Source: Emticicia sp. 21SJ11W-3 (GTDB taxonomy: Bacteria > Bacteroidota > Bacteroidia > Cytophagales > Spirosomataceae). From it: 64,000 bases of DNA. The translations under genes were made by a program, and so were the position numbers. Under the pieces are notes generated by a model, which saw only the letters and a list, made by a program, of their open reading frames with translations, was not told where the DNA came from and ran no database searches. Position 1 is the first letter of the stretch. Every line of letters starts with the position of its first letter. The DNA lies in NCBI RefSeq assembly GCF_024138715.1, contig NZ_CP092074.1, positions 186,001 through 250,000 on the forward strand. Reading direction: 5' to 3'. Positions 42,572 through 50,902 of the stretch are shown here, in pieces.

Positions 42572-43774
42572 ATGGCACGCAGAGAGGTATTTGTAAATAT
42601 ATATGAGCAGGTTACGGGTTGGAGATTCGTACTGATTTTTCTTTTACTGATAATAGGTGCAGCCGTATTGTATTATTTTAACCAGCTGGGGCAGCAGGTT
42701 GAAGACCGTGAAAAGAAGTATGCGTCTCTCTACGCAGCTGGTATAGGCTTTACCATTCAGGAGAACGGAAAAGATTGCCAGTATACCTACGTACAGGAAA
42801 TGCTCGAAGCCAATGAAACCGTGCCTATGATAATAGTTCTGAACGGTGTGCCGTCTGAGTATTCGCAGAATATACCCGAGCTGGAAGACAAGAAAAAGAA
42901 ATGGACAGCAGAGGATAAAATGGATTTTAAGTATAAAATGGTAGCTGCTATGGGGCAGGAGCATCCGCCTATACAGTTTGTGGTAGGCAGAGACATTGGC
43001 TATGTGTATTACAGCAACTCGGTAGTGGTAAAACAATTACGATACTTCCCATACATATTGCTGGCTACGTTTCTGGTCTTTGGTTCAATGGCTTATATTG
43101 CTTACAGTTCGTCTCGTAAGGCAGAACAAAACCGTGTCTGGGTTGGGTTGGCTAAAGAAACGGCGCATCAGCTCGGTACGCCGATTTCTGCCTTGATGGC
43201 GTGGGTTGAGGTATTGCGGTCAAATCCTGATTTTGATACGTCTATTGGCGATGAAATGGAGAAAGACGTAAAACGTTTGGAGACTATCACCACTCGTTTT
43301 TCAAACATCGGGTCTGTGCCGCAAATGAGTCAGGAAACATTGCCCGAAATGGTTGAGCAGTCGTTGAAATATCTTGAAAGAAGAATTTCTACCAAGGTAA
43401 AGGTTCATTTTGAAAGCCGCATACCTGCCGAAACCAGAGTGGAAGTAAACAGGCATTTATTTGAATGGGTAATAGAAAACCTCTGCAAAAATGCAGTTGA
43501 CGCCATGAGCGGCAAAGGAGAATTATTTGTAAGCCTTATGCCCTTAACAAAAAGCAGGATAGCCATTGATATCCGCGATACAGGTAAGGGTATTACCCCG
43601 GCCAATCTGCGTAAAATATTTAAGCCGGGGTTCAGTACCAAAAAAAGAGGCTGGGGGCTTGGCTTAACACTTGCCAAGCGTATTATTGAAAACTACCATG
43701 ATGGTAAACTTTTTGTGAAAGAAACGCAAACGGATAAAGGCACTACTTTCAGAATTGTGCTGCATGAGGCCTAG
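42572..43774 (+). CDS. Orphan sensor histidine kinase
   Basis: 400 residues. Two membrane helices (about 17-36 and 158-179) flank an extracytoplasmic sensor region of about 120 residues without a recognised fold. The H-box is LAKETAHQLGTPISALMAW with phosphoacceptor His199, then N-box NLCKNAVDA, G1 DTGKGI and G2 GWGLGLTLAKRI. The variant H-box KETAHQLGTP is shared by a conserved group of Bacteroidota kinases. No response regulator gene is adjacent, so its partner is elsewhere. It converges on the acyl-CoA dehydrogenase gene with 7 bases between stops. Signal unknown. Confidence 0.92.
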   Translation: MARREVFVNIYEQVTGWRFVLIFLLLIIGAAVLYYFNQLGQQVEDREKKYASLYAAGIGFTIQENGKDCQYTYVQEMLEANETVPMIIVLNGVPSEYSQNIPELEDKKKKWTAEDKMDFKYKMVAAMGQEHPPIQFVVGRDIGYVYYSNSVVVKQLRYFPYILLATFLVFGSMAYIAYSSSRKAEQNRVWVGLAKETAHQLGTPISALMAWVEVLRSNPDFDTSIGDEMEKDVKRLETITTRFSNIGSVPQMSQETLPEMVEQSLKYLERRISTKVKVHFESRIPAETRVEVNRHLFEWVIENLCKNAVDAMSGKGELFVSLMPLTKSRIAIDIRDTGKGITPANLRKIFKPGFSTKKRGWGLGLTLAKRIIENYHDGKLFVKETQTDKGTTFRIVLHEA

Positions 43775-43781
43775 CTTCAAG

Positions 43782-44996
43782 TTATTTCTTTCTTACATCA
43801 AGCCCATAGCCTTTCAGAATACCGCGGGCAAGTGCGGCTTTGTGCACCTCATCCGCACCGTCATAAATACGGGCAGCCCTTTCGTGCGAGTACCAGTGTG
43901 CCAGCAGTATGTCGTTGGTCATGCCCAACGCTCCGTGCGTCTGTATTGCTCTGTCAATTACCCTCAGCATCATGTTGGCCGTAAAGAATTTTATCATAGA
44001 TATCTCATCGCGTACGGCTGCGGCGCCCTGCTCGTCTATATTTTTGGCGGTTCTTAAAACCAGCAGTCGGGCGGCATCAATCTCAGCACGGCTTTCGGCA
44101 ATAAAGCCCTGAATAAACTGTTTTTCGCCCAAAACAACCCCTTCTTCCATTTCTCTTGAAACGGCGTAATGGCACATCAGCTCAAAACTTCTTTCGGCTA
44201 TGCCAATAAAACGCATACAGTGGTGTATTCTTCCGGGTCCTAGTCTTTCCTGTGCCAGTAAGAAACCGCTACCCTCTGCTCCAATAAGGTTGGCCTGTGG
44301 CACACGCACGTTTTCATACATAACTTCGGCATGGCTTGCCCAGCTGTCGCCGGCATGGCCCATAATCGGTATGTTTCTTACAAGGGTAAAGCCCGGGGCA
44401 TCGGTAGGTACCAGTATCTGGCTGGCTCTTTTGTGCGGCGCAGCATCCGGACTCGTTACCGCCATTACAATAGCAAAAGCGGCGCCATCAGCTGAAGACG
44501 TAAACCATTTGTGCCCGTTAATTACATAATCGTTTCCGTCTTTTACGGCAGTGGTTCCCATGCGGGTAGGGTTAGAGCCTGCAAATTCGGGCTCTGTCAT
44601 AGAAAAACAACTTCTGATATCCCCTTCCATCAGGGGTTTCAGGTACTGGTCTTTCAAATGTGCTGGGGCATATTTGTGCATCAGCTCTGTATTGCCAATA
44701 TCGGGTGCCTGTGTGTTAAACACAAAATGGCCAAAGGGCGTCATGGCCAGTATTTCGCTAATCTGTCCAAATTCGCAAAGGCTTAACTCAAGTCCCCCGT
44801 CAGCTTTAGGCAAATGCAAGCCCCATAGCCCCGCCTTTTTTACAAGTTCCCGCTTTTGTTGAAGAACAGGCTCTATGTATGAGAAATTATGCGTCAGATT
44901 TTCAGTGGTTTCCAGCGGATATAATTCATTGACAACAAATTCTTTAATTCTGGGTAATAGTTTGCTTATTTTATCGGTAATGAAAAGGCGCTCCAT
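43782..44996 (-). CDS. Acyl-CoA dehydrogenase
   Basis: 404 residues, full three-domain ACAD. The FAD-binding middle domain shows CFSMTEPEFAGSNPTRMGTTA and YVINGHKWFTSSADGAAFAIVMAV; the C-terminal domain ends IQTHGALGMTNDILLAHWYSHERAARIYDGADEVHKAALARGIL. The RIYDGADEVHK ending and overall pattern resemble the ACAD10/11-like group, which favours longer or branched substrates. It introduces the alpha-beta double bond in fatty acid breakdown. Together with the dienoyl-CoA isomerase at 10881 it indicates fatty acid degradation, though the two genes are far apart. Confidence 0.93.
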   Translation of the reverse strand: MERLFITDKISKLLPRIKEFVVNELYPLETTENLTHNFSYIEPVLQQKRELVKKAGLWGLHLPKADGGLELSLCEFGQISEILAMTPFGHFVFNTQAPDIGNTELMHKYAPAHLKDQYLKPLMEGDIRSCFSMTEPEFAGSNPTRMGTTAVKDGNDYVINGHKWFTSSADGAAFAIVMAVTSPDAAPHKRASQILVPTDAPGFTLVRNIPIMGHAGDSWASHAEVMYENVRVPQANLIGAEGSGFLLAQERLGPGRIHHCMRFIGIAERSFELMCHYAVSREMEEGVVLGEKQFIQGFIAESRAEIDAARLLVLRTAKNIDEQGAAAVRDEISMIKFFTANMMLRVIDRAIQTHGALGMTNDILLAHWYSHERAARIYDGADEVHKAALARGILKGYGLDVRKK

Positions 44997-45093
44997 ACAA
45001 TATGGTTTTTTAGGTTGAATGCGTAAATATGGTAATAATTTAGTTTTCCTGTATTGATTTCTGAAATTTTAAGATTATTCGTAGAAAATACCT

Positions 45094-45101
45094 TAATTTT
45101 G
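45094..45101 (+). promoter_or_regulatory. Putative -7 element for the POTRA/beta-barrel gene
   Basis: TAATTTTG, 62 bases before the ATG at 45164; no clear -33 element. Confidence 0.35.
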
Positions 45102-45163
45102 GATTTTAGAATTTGATTCCGCCTTTCTGTTCTGAAACAAAATTTCCTATCTGCCTGCATTGA

Positions 45164-46558
45164 ATGAGTAAATTCAGCCTTTTTTTTCTGTTTGGTTTGC
45201 TGACACATTTCGGCTGTCTCGGCTTTGCGCAAGACTCCGTTTATGTAAGGCAGATATTAATTAAGGGCAATACACGCACCAAAGCCAAAATTATTATGCG
45301 CGAGGTGGCTGTAAGAGAAGGAGACAGTCTTAACAAAGCAACGCTGACAGATGTGCTTGAAACCGACCGCCGGAAGATTGTTAACACGAATCTGTTTATT
45401 ACAGTTAATATTGCCGTTGCCGAAGTAAGCAGCACAGTAATTGATGTTGAGATTGAAGTAAAAGAGAGGCTCTATTTTGTGGCGTATCCGGTTTTTTATC
45501 TGGCCGACCGCAACTTTAACGAATGGTGGTATGAACGTCGCCGCGATTTAAGCCGAACCATTTTTGGCGTTTACAGCAGGCACTCAAACCTGACGGGCAA
45601 TAATGACCAACTGAAACTAAGGGCCGAATTTGGATTTGTGCCTAATTTTGAAGTGGCGTACTCAACGCCTTATCTGGACAAAGAACTTACCAAACGTATT
45701 TCGCTGGGGGCCTTGTATGTAATGAACAAAACAATGGCCTACCGCACCTGGCAAGATAAGCTGCAGTTTTTTCAGAGCGAAGCCCGGCAGCGTGAGCGGC
45801 TGTATCTGTATTCTGTCTTCAGCCAGAGAAAAGGCTTTTATCAGAGCCAGCAATTAGAATTGAGTTATACGCAGGTCCAGATTGGAGATACCATAGCAGC
45901 GCTTAACCCTGATTATTTTCTTCTTGCCAGGCAAAAACAGAGTTACTTTCTGGCTAGTTATGCTTATATTTATGATAAACGCGACAACCGCCAATATGCG
46001 CTCGACGGGTACCTGATAAGTTTTTCGGCAGCCAAATATGGTTTGTTGCCTACCGATAACGTTAATCTGTTTAGTATTGCGGCTGCTTACACGCAGTATA
46101 TACCACTAGGTAAGAAATTTTATGCCAATTACAGCCTGAGAGGGCGGATGTCTTTCCCTCAGAAACAACCGTTTTTACAAACACTGGGGCTGGGTTACCG
46201 AAATGACCTTGTGCGGGGCTACGAGCTGTACGTAATTGACGGCCAGCAATATGGTCTTCTGAAAACTAACTTGAAGTACAACCTGTTTAACCGTACCTTT
46301 GACCTGAAACGATACCTTAAGATAAAGCAATTTAATACTTTTCCACTCGCGGCATACTTAAATTCATTTATCGACGTTGGGTACGTTAGAAACCGTTATT
46401 CAGCGCTCAATAATAGCCGATTGGCCAATAAACTGATAACCGGAGCAGGCATTGGCCTTGATGTTGTAACGTTTTATAACGTGGTGGGGCGGGTAAATTA
46501 TTCATTAAATGGTTTAGGAGAGAGAAGAGTGTTTTTTGCAGTAACCAGAGATTTTTAA
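45164..46558 (+). CDS. BamA/TamA-like outer membrane protein (single POTRA plus beta-barrel)
   Basis: 464 residues with a signal peptide (cut near AQD, about residue 23). Residues about 24-100 form one POTRA domain: VRQILIKGNTRTKAKIIMREVAVREGDSLN, then RKIVNTNLFITVNIAV. The remainder has the alternating pattern of a 16-strand barrel, with YDKRDNRQYALDGYLISFSAAKYG and LGLGYRNDLVRGYELYVIDGQQYGLLKTNLKYNLF, matching the Omp85 barrel region and its RGY motif. With one POTRA it is smaller than BamA and is probably a lineage-specific Omp85 relative involved in outer-membrane insertion or export of a partner. Not the housekeeping BamA. Confidence 0.85.
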   Translation: MSKFSLFFLFGLLTHFGCLGFAQDSVYVRQILIKGNTRTKAKIIMREVAVREGDSLNKATLTDVLETDRRKIVNTNLFITVNIAVAEVSSTVIDVEIEVKERLYFVAYPVFYLADRNFNEWWYERRRDLSRTIFGVYSRHSNLTGNNDQLKLRAEFGFVPNFEVAYSTPYLDKELTKRISLGALYVMNKTMAYRTWQDKLQFFQSEARQRERLYLYSVFSQRKGFYQSQQLELSYTQVQIGDTIAALNPDYFLLARQKQSYFLASYAYIYDKRDNRQYALDGYLISFSAAKYGLLPTDNVNLFSIAAAYTQYIPLGKKFYANYSLRGRMSFPQKQPFLQTLGLGYRNDLVRGYELYVIDGQQYGLLKTNLKYNLFNRTFDLKRYLKIKQFNTFPLAAYLNSFIDVGYVRNRYSALNNSRLANKLITGAGIGLDVVTFYNVVGRVNYSLNGLGERRVFFAVTRDF

Positions 46559-46597
46559 ATACGGAACAATAAATATTGTTATAATTCAAACAAATCC

Positions 46598-47143
46598 ATG
46601 AAAGTCTACATTTTTGTATTAATTTTGTTCATCCTTGCTTGTAGTAACCCCCAAGAAAACCAAAAAGTGGAATCAAAAGAAGTGCAACCAACAGATGCGC
46701 CTGCAACCACTAATGTTCAGAATCTGGCGCGTACAATTATGGGTACTGGCGAAGGATTGCTTAGAGGTGTAAAATTCGGCGACTCAATTGAAGATGTCAG
46801 GAAAAAAGAAACTGTTGAGCTCTTTGAAGAGGATGAATCTCATCTGGGTTATTCTTTTGACACCGAAAACCTTGAAACGGTAGATATACTGTATGAAAAA
46901 AACAGCCAGAATCGCGTTTCGGGTATTGGTCTTGATATTTACATGAATACCGACGACACCAATGAAAAACTCAAACGGGAGCTGTCTGACTTGTTTACGG
47001 TCAGGTACGGAAAACCGGTTTCTGAGAATCCTAGTCTGGTATGGGCCATCAAACCTGCAGGGCAGGTGAGCATTAAAGTTGTTAAAAACAAGTTAGACAG
47101 AGGGTTGGAGATTAGGTTCTCTCAACCACCAAAGTCTATTTAA
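46598..47143 (+). CDS. Small lipoprotein of unknown function
   Basis: 181 residues. The lipoprotein signal is MKVYIFVLILFILAC with Cys at residue 15, then a low-complexity acidic/Thr linker (ENQKVESKEVQPTDAPATT) and a soluble alpha/beta domain of about 130 residues containing LLRGVKFGDSIEDVRKKE, a phrase seen in small domains of unknown role that start after a linker. It follows the POTRA/barrel gene by 39 bases and is probably in the same transcript, so a role near the outer membrane is likely. A terminator follows at 47196. Confidence 0.78.
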   Translation: MKVYIFVLILFILACSNPQENQKVESKEVQPTDAPATTNVQNLARTIMGTGEGLLRGVKFGDSIEDVRKKETVELFEEDESHLGYSFDTENLETVDILYEKNSQNRVSGIGLDIYMNTDDTNEKLKRELSDLFTVRYGKPVSENPSLVWAIKPAGQVSIKVVKNKLDRGLEIRFSQPPKSI

Positions 47144-47195
47144 ATATGTGCAGGGCGGCGCTCAATACCTCTGCCTGCAAGGCATCTCAAAACAA

Positions 47196-47220
47196 AAAAG
47201 GCACTTAACGGGTGCCTTTT
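47196..47220 (+). terminator. Terminator after the small lipoprotein
   Basis: 9-bp stem AAAAGGCAC / GTGCCTTTT with a 7-base loop; right arm ends in four T. Confidence 0.75.
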
Positions 47221-47308
47221 GTATTTACAGGGCGGTTTTAAAGCCCGGCCATCAGCATTGATTTACTGGCGCCCTTTGTATTCAGGCCTAATTTATTTAA
47301 ATGTAGCT

Positions 47309-48037
47309 ATGTGCAGTCATTTATCGCTTAATCAAAAACCACAGGTAATTGCCGAAAGGTACCGGCTTCAGAGTTGGCAAAAAATCAAAGAGCTGCTACC
47401 GGTGTATCATAACAATGCTTATAACTACCAGGTATGGCCGGTTATTACTGGTATTGAGCCAGATGCACTGCAATTGATGCATTGGGGGCTGATTCCATCA
47501 TGGGCCAGAAGCAACTTGCAGGCAGACGAACTAAAGAAGAATACCATAAATGCCCGCATTGAAAGTATATTTGAAAAACCATCTTTTGAAGACGCAGCCC
47601 GCAGAAGACATTGTCTGATACCAGCTACAGGTTATTTTGAATGGCAGGACATTAAAGGAAAAAAATACCCATATTTTATTTATCTCAAAAGCGGTGAAGT
47701 TTTTAGTATGGCTGGAATATGGGATACCTGGACAGACCATGACACCGGAGCCACCAAAGACACGTTTTCTATTCTTACTACAGAGGCCAATCCGCTGATG
47801 GCCAGAATCCATAATCTGAAACAACGAATGCCGGTAATATTAACCGAAGAAACAGAGAATGACTGGCTCACCGGCGGATTTGATGCTACCTCCATTCAGG
47901 CATTTATGAAGCCCTTTGATGCGCATAAAATGGATGCTTACACCATTGGCAGGCATATCACAGAAAAAAATTCTGACACACCCGCTGTACTAAAGCCATA
48001 CACCTATCCGGAATTTATGCAAACCAGTTTGTTTTAA
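47309..48037 (+). CDS. HMCES/YedK-type abasic-site protein (SOS response-associated peptidase family)
   Basis: 242 residues from the ATG at 47309. This start is chosen because the family needs Cys at position 2, exposed after Met removal; the sequence begins MCSHL. The other active-site residues are in place: Asn81 in INARIES, Glu111 in ATGYFEW and His168 in ARIHNLKQRMPVIL. Relatives crosslink to abasic sites in single-stranded DNA through Cys2 and so shield them during replication. The gene is alone between two terminators. A longer in-frame start at 47219 would overlap the preceding terminator and lose Cys2. Confidence 0.93.
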   Translation: MCSHLSLNQKPQVIAERYRLQSWQKIKELLPVYHNNAYNYQVWPVITGIEPDALQLMHWGLIPSWARSNLQADELKKNTINARIESIFEKPSFEDAARRRHCLIPATGYFEWQDIKGKKYPYFIYLKSGEVFSMAGIWDTWTDHDTGATKDTFSILTTEANPLMARIHNLKQRMPVILTEETENDWLTGGFDATSIQAFMKPFDAHKMDAYTIGRHITEKNSDTPAVLKPYTYPEFMQTSLF

Positions 48038-48092
48038 GTACTTTCTTAAATGAGATAATAAACGTAATAAGTCAGGTAAAAAAGCATTTGGC

Positions 48093-48132
48093 ATAGTGGA
48101 ATTGGTCACAGACCGGTTCCACTATTTTTTTT
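48093..48132 (+). terminator. Terminator after the HMCES-like gene
   Basis: 9-bp outer stem ATAGTGGAA / TTCCACTAT with an inner GGTC/GACC helix, then eight T. Confidence 0.85.
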
Positions 48133-48316
48133 ATGCCGTTTTAGCAGTGTTCAAAACAGGGTATGTGTCAAATTGGCATGAAAAATAACGTGTAAAATGC
48201 GGTATGCAGCCACTTTGTCATTGTTTTACGGGTGGTACACAAATTGTATATTACGAATCCGTAGCCACAACGGAGTGGCAAATAAAAATGTTAAACAATA
48301 TTAAATTTATAAAACC

Positions 48317-48748
48317 ATGGCAACATTAGTTAGAAGTTTCGCACCTGCATTCCCATCATTATTAGAAAACTTTTTGAACGACTTTGAGCGCGTTGCGCCA
48401 ACACACCAACATTCATTCCCGGCTGTTAACGTCCTGGAGAACGAAAACTTATATAAACTAGAACTGGCTGCTCCGGGATTAAAAAAAGAAGATTTCAAAA
48501 TCAATGTTCATGAAAATGTATTGACCATTTCAGTTGAACAAAAAAGTGAAACAGAACAAACCCAGAACAACGGTAAGTACACACGCAAAGAGTTTAACTA
48601 CTCTTCATTCAAGCGTTCGTTTACATTACCGAAAACTGTAGACAGCGAAAAAATTGCAGCAGCATATAATGATGGCGTTTTAGCGCTTGAATTGCCCAAA
48701 AAAGAAGAGGCAAAACCAAAAGAGCCTCGCCTGATTGAAATAGCTTAA
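48317..48748 (+). CDS. Hsp20/alpha-crystallin small heat-shock protein
   Basis: 143 residues, standard length. The alpha-crystallin domain covers about residues 33-125: PAVNVLENENLYKLELAAPGLKKEDFKINVHENVLTIS, YSSFKRSFTLP and AAYNDGVLALELPKKEE are the expected strands. The C-terminal LIEIA contains the I/L-x-I motif used for oligomer assembly. It holds unfolding proteins in the cytoplasm. The gene is monocistronic, with a terminator at 48768; the 180 bases upstream must hold a heat-shock-responsive promoter, but I cannot recognise a CIRCE element or a good TAnnTTTG there. Confidence 0.95.
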   Translation: MATLVRSFAPAFPSLLENFLNDFERVAPTHQHSFPAVNVLENENLYKLELAAPGLKKEDFKINVHENVLTISVEQKSETEQTQNNGKYTRKEFNYSSFKRSFTLPKTVDSEKIAAAYNDGVLALELPKKEEAKPKEPRLIEIA

Positions 48749-48767
48749 TTTAAGTGTGATTTACAAC

Positions 48768-48803
48768 AAAGGCAAGATTCTGCAAGGTTTCTTGCCTTTT
48801 GTT
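48768..48803 (+). terminator. Terminator after hsp20
   Basis: Stem AAAGGCAAGA / TCTTGCCTTT with a 12-base loop and four T; 20 bases after the stop. Confidence 0.75.
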
Positions 48804-48865
48804 GCATACTGCATACCCCTAGTTAAAATTTGTTAAAAATACCGCCGGCTACGAATTATCATAAA

Positions 48866-48873
48866 TACTTTTG
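48866..48873 (+). promoter_or_regulatory. Putative -7 element for the HtrA-like gene
   Basis: TACTTTTG matches TAnnTTTG, about 140 bases before the ATG; spacing to the nearest TTTG is too long. Confidence 0.3.
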
Positions 48874-49013
48874 CGTTAAATTTGTACAAAGCGTTAGTAT
48901 AATTTTATTTGTACCCTAAAAGAAAGAAGACAGGATTTGATAATATTTTACTAATGACCGGTTTCCGGTCAGTGTAATCAGAATAATTCAGTTTTAAATT
49001 AGCTTCCAGAACT

Positions 49014-50555
49014 ATGAACAACACATTAAAAACAATCGGTATTGCTATTGCAAGTAGTATCGTTACCATAGGTGGTTATCGTATGTTGGGTCTTGAAGGA
49101 AAAGATGTTATTTTTAATGAGTCATCTTCAACTCCTGCTATCAACAGACTAGCTAACTATTCAGGCGGAGCGGCCGTTCCCGGCGACTTTACCTATGCAG
49201 CAGAACTTTCAACGCCATCAGTAGTACACATTAAGGCCAAGTCGTCTCGTATGGTGCGTCAGCAACGCTCTATGTTTGATGATTTATTCGGCGATGATTC
49301 CCCATTCGGTTTCGGAGTCCCCCGGGGCGGAAGCCAGCAACAGGAATCTTCAGGTTCCGGAGTAATTATAGCGGCAGATGGCTACATTGCCACAAACAAC
49401 CACGTAGTAGAAGGAGCTGACGAGCTGGAGGTTATTACTTCAGACCACAAAACCTACAAAGCCAAAGTGCTGGGTACTGACCCTTCAACAGACATCGCTG
49501 TTATTAAAATAGATGGCAGTGGTTTTCCTGCCATGTCGTTTGCCAACTCAGATAACGTAAAAGTTGGCGAGTGGGTATTGGCCGTAGGTAACCCTTTCAA
49601 TCTCGAGTCAACAGTAACAGCAGGTATTGTAAGTGCCAAAGGCCGCAATATTGGTATTCTGGCGCAAAAACAACAAATGTTCAGACGTAACAGCGACGAC
49701 CGCCAGCAAAGAACATCAGACGCCATTGAATCATTTATTCAGACTGATGCCGCCGTGAATCCCGGCAACAGTGGTGGGGCTCTGGTGAACCTGAAAGGTG
49801 AGTTAATAGGTATTAATACTGCCATAGCCAGCCCTAACGGCGCTTATGCAGGTTATGCATTTGCGGTGCCTTCAAGCATTGTGAAAAAAGTAACTGCCGA
49901 CATCGTGAAATACGGTAATGTTCAACGCGGATACTTAGGCATTAACCTGTTGGAGCTTGACGGCAAAAGAGCTGAAGAAGTTGGTTCAAAAGAAACATCG
50001 GGTATCTATGTAGCTGACGTAATTGAAAACGGCGCTGCTAAAGCCGCAGGTATCAAAAAAGGTGACGTAATTGTGAAAGTTGATGGTGTTGAAACCAAAA
50101 GCGGCCCAAGATTACAGGAAATGATTGGTCGTAAACGTCCGGGTGAATCAGCAATGGTTACCGTAATACGCGACGGCAAACCAAAAGATTTTGATGTAGT
50201 GCTACGTAACAGAGACGGCGGACGCGACATTCTGAAAAAAGAAGCTGTTGAAGCCGACAGAGCTTTTGAAAAACTAGGGGTAGAGCTGTCTGACCTAACG
50301 CCGGCAGAAAAACAAAAACTGGGTGTTCAGGGCGGTGTAGTAGTAAAAAGAATTTATGATGGCGATATTGCCGATTATACCGAAATGCGTGAAGGATTTA
50401 TTGTTTTGAAAGTAGGTGAGCGCAAAATTAAATCGGTCAGTGAATTTAAAGAAGCCATCAAAAATGCAAAAGAAAATGGAGACGATGGCGTATTGATTTG
50501 CGGCACTTACCAAAGCATATCACGCACGGTTTGTTATGGCGTTTCTTTAGAATAG
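49014..50555 (+). CDS. HtrA/DegQ-family serine protease
   Basis: 513 residues. An N-terminal hydrophobic segment (about 5-22) anchors or exports it to the periplasm. The trypsin-like catalytic triad is complete: His130 in IATNNHVVEG, Asp160 in DIAVIK and Ser253 in VNPGNSGGALV. Two PDZ domains follow (about 305-395 and 415-505). It degrades or refolds damaged envelope proteins. The last 117 coding bases and 254 bases downstream are duplicated at 52656-53026 because IS element 2 inserted here; the gene itself remains full length, the stop being on the left copy. Confidence 0.95.
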   Translation: MNNTLKTIGIAIASSIVTIGGYRMLGLEGKDVIFNESSSTPAINRLANYSGGAAVPGDFTYAAELSTPSVVHIKAKSSRMVRQQRSMFDDLFGDDSPFGFGVPRGGSQQQESSGSGVIIAADGYIATNNHVVEGADELEVITSDHKTYKAKVLGTDPSTDIAVIKIDGSGFPAMSFANSDNVKVGEWVLAVGNPFNLESTVTAGIVSAKGRNIGILAQKQQMFRRNSDDRQQRTSDAIESFIQTDAAVNPGNSGGALVNLKGELIGINTAIASPNGAYAGYAFAVPSSIVKKVTADIVKYGNVQRGYLGINLLELDGKRAEEVGSKETSGIYVADVIENGAAKAAGIKKGDVIVKVDGVETKSGPRLQEMIGRKRPGESAMVTVIRDGKPKDFDVVLRNRDGGRDILKKEAVEADRAFEKLGVELSDLTPAEKQKLGVQGGVVVKRIYDGDIADYTEMREGFIVLKVGERKIKSVSEFKEAIKNAKENGDDGVLICGTYQSISRTVCYGVSLE

Positions 50556-50809
50556 TACCAGGGTGCCATCAGGTATTAATAATCAGGCCCTTACAATCAG
50601 ATATTGCTTTAAAAAGCAGTAGTAATTCAAAAATTGCTACTGCTTTTTGTTTATATCACACTGTAAAAGCCGTAATGGGTTTTCACAAAATGCCTTATAT
50701 GTTTTATGATGCCAGTTTCTGATTATTGAATCAAATCCTCTGCCAATACCGTGTATCAATAGAAGTAGTTGGCTGTTCTGTTCTTTTTTCGTTCAATCTT
50801 AACTAATTT
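50439..50809. repeat. Left copy of the 371-bp direct repeat flanking IS element 2
   Basis: Identical to 52656-53026 over 371 bases (offset 2217, no mismatch found by eye). It contains the 3' end of the HtrA-like gene, its terminator and 160 further bases. It stops exactly at the IS terminal inverted repeat. Confidence 0.96.
50611..50648 (+). terminator. Terminator of the HtrA-like gene
   Basis: Perfect 12-bp stem AAAAAGCAGTAG / CTACTGCTTTTT; it lies 56 bases after the stop. Confidence 0.85.
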
Positions 50810-50902
50810 CTTGAGTTTGACACGATTTTGGGATAAGTGGCTGATAATAAGGCACATGAATATCCAATCGGCTCTCTACAAACCGTTATTTGGAGTGCGA
50901 GT

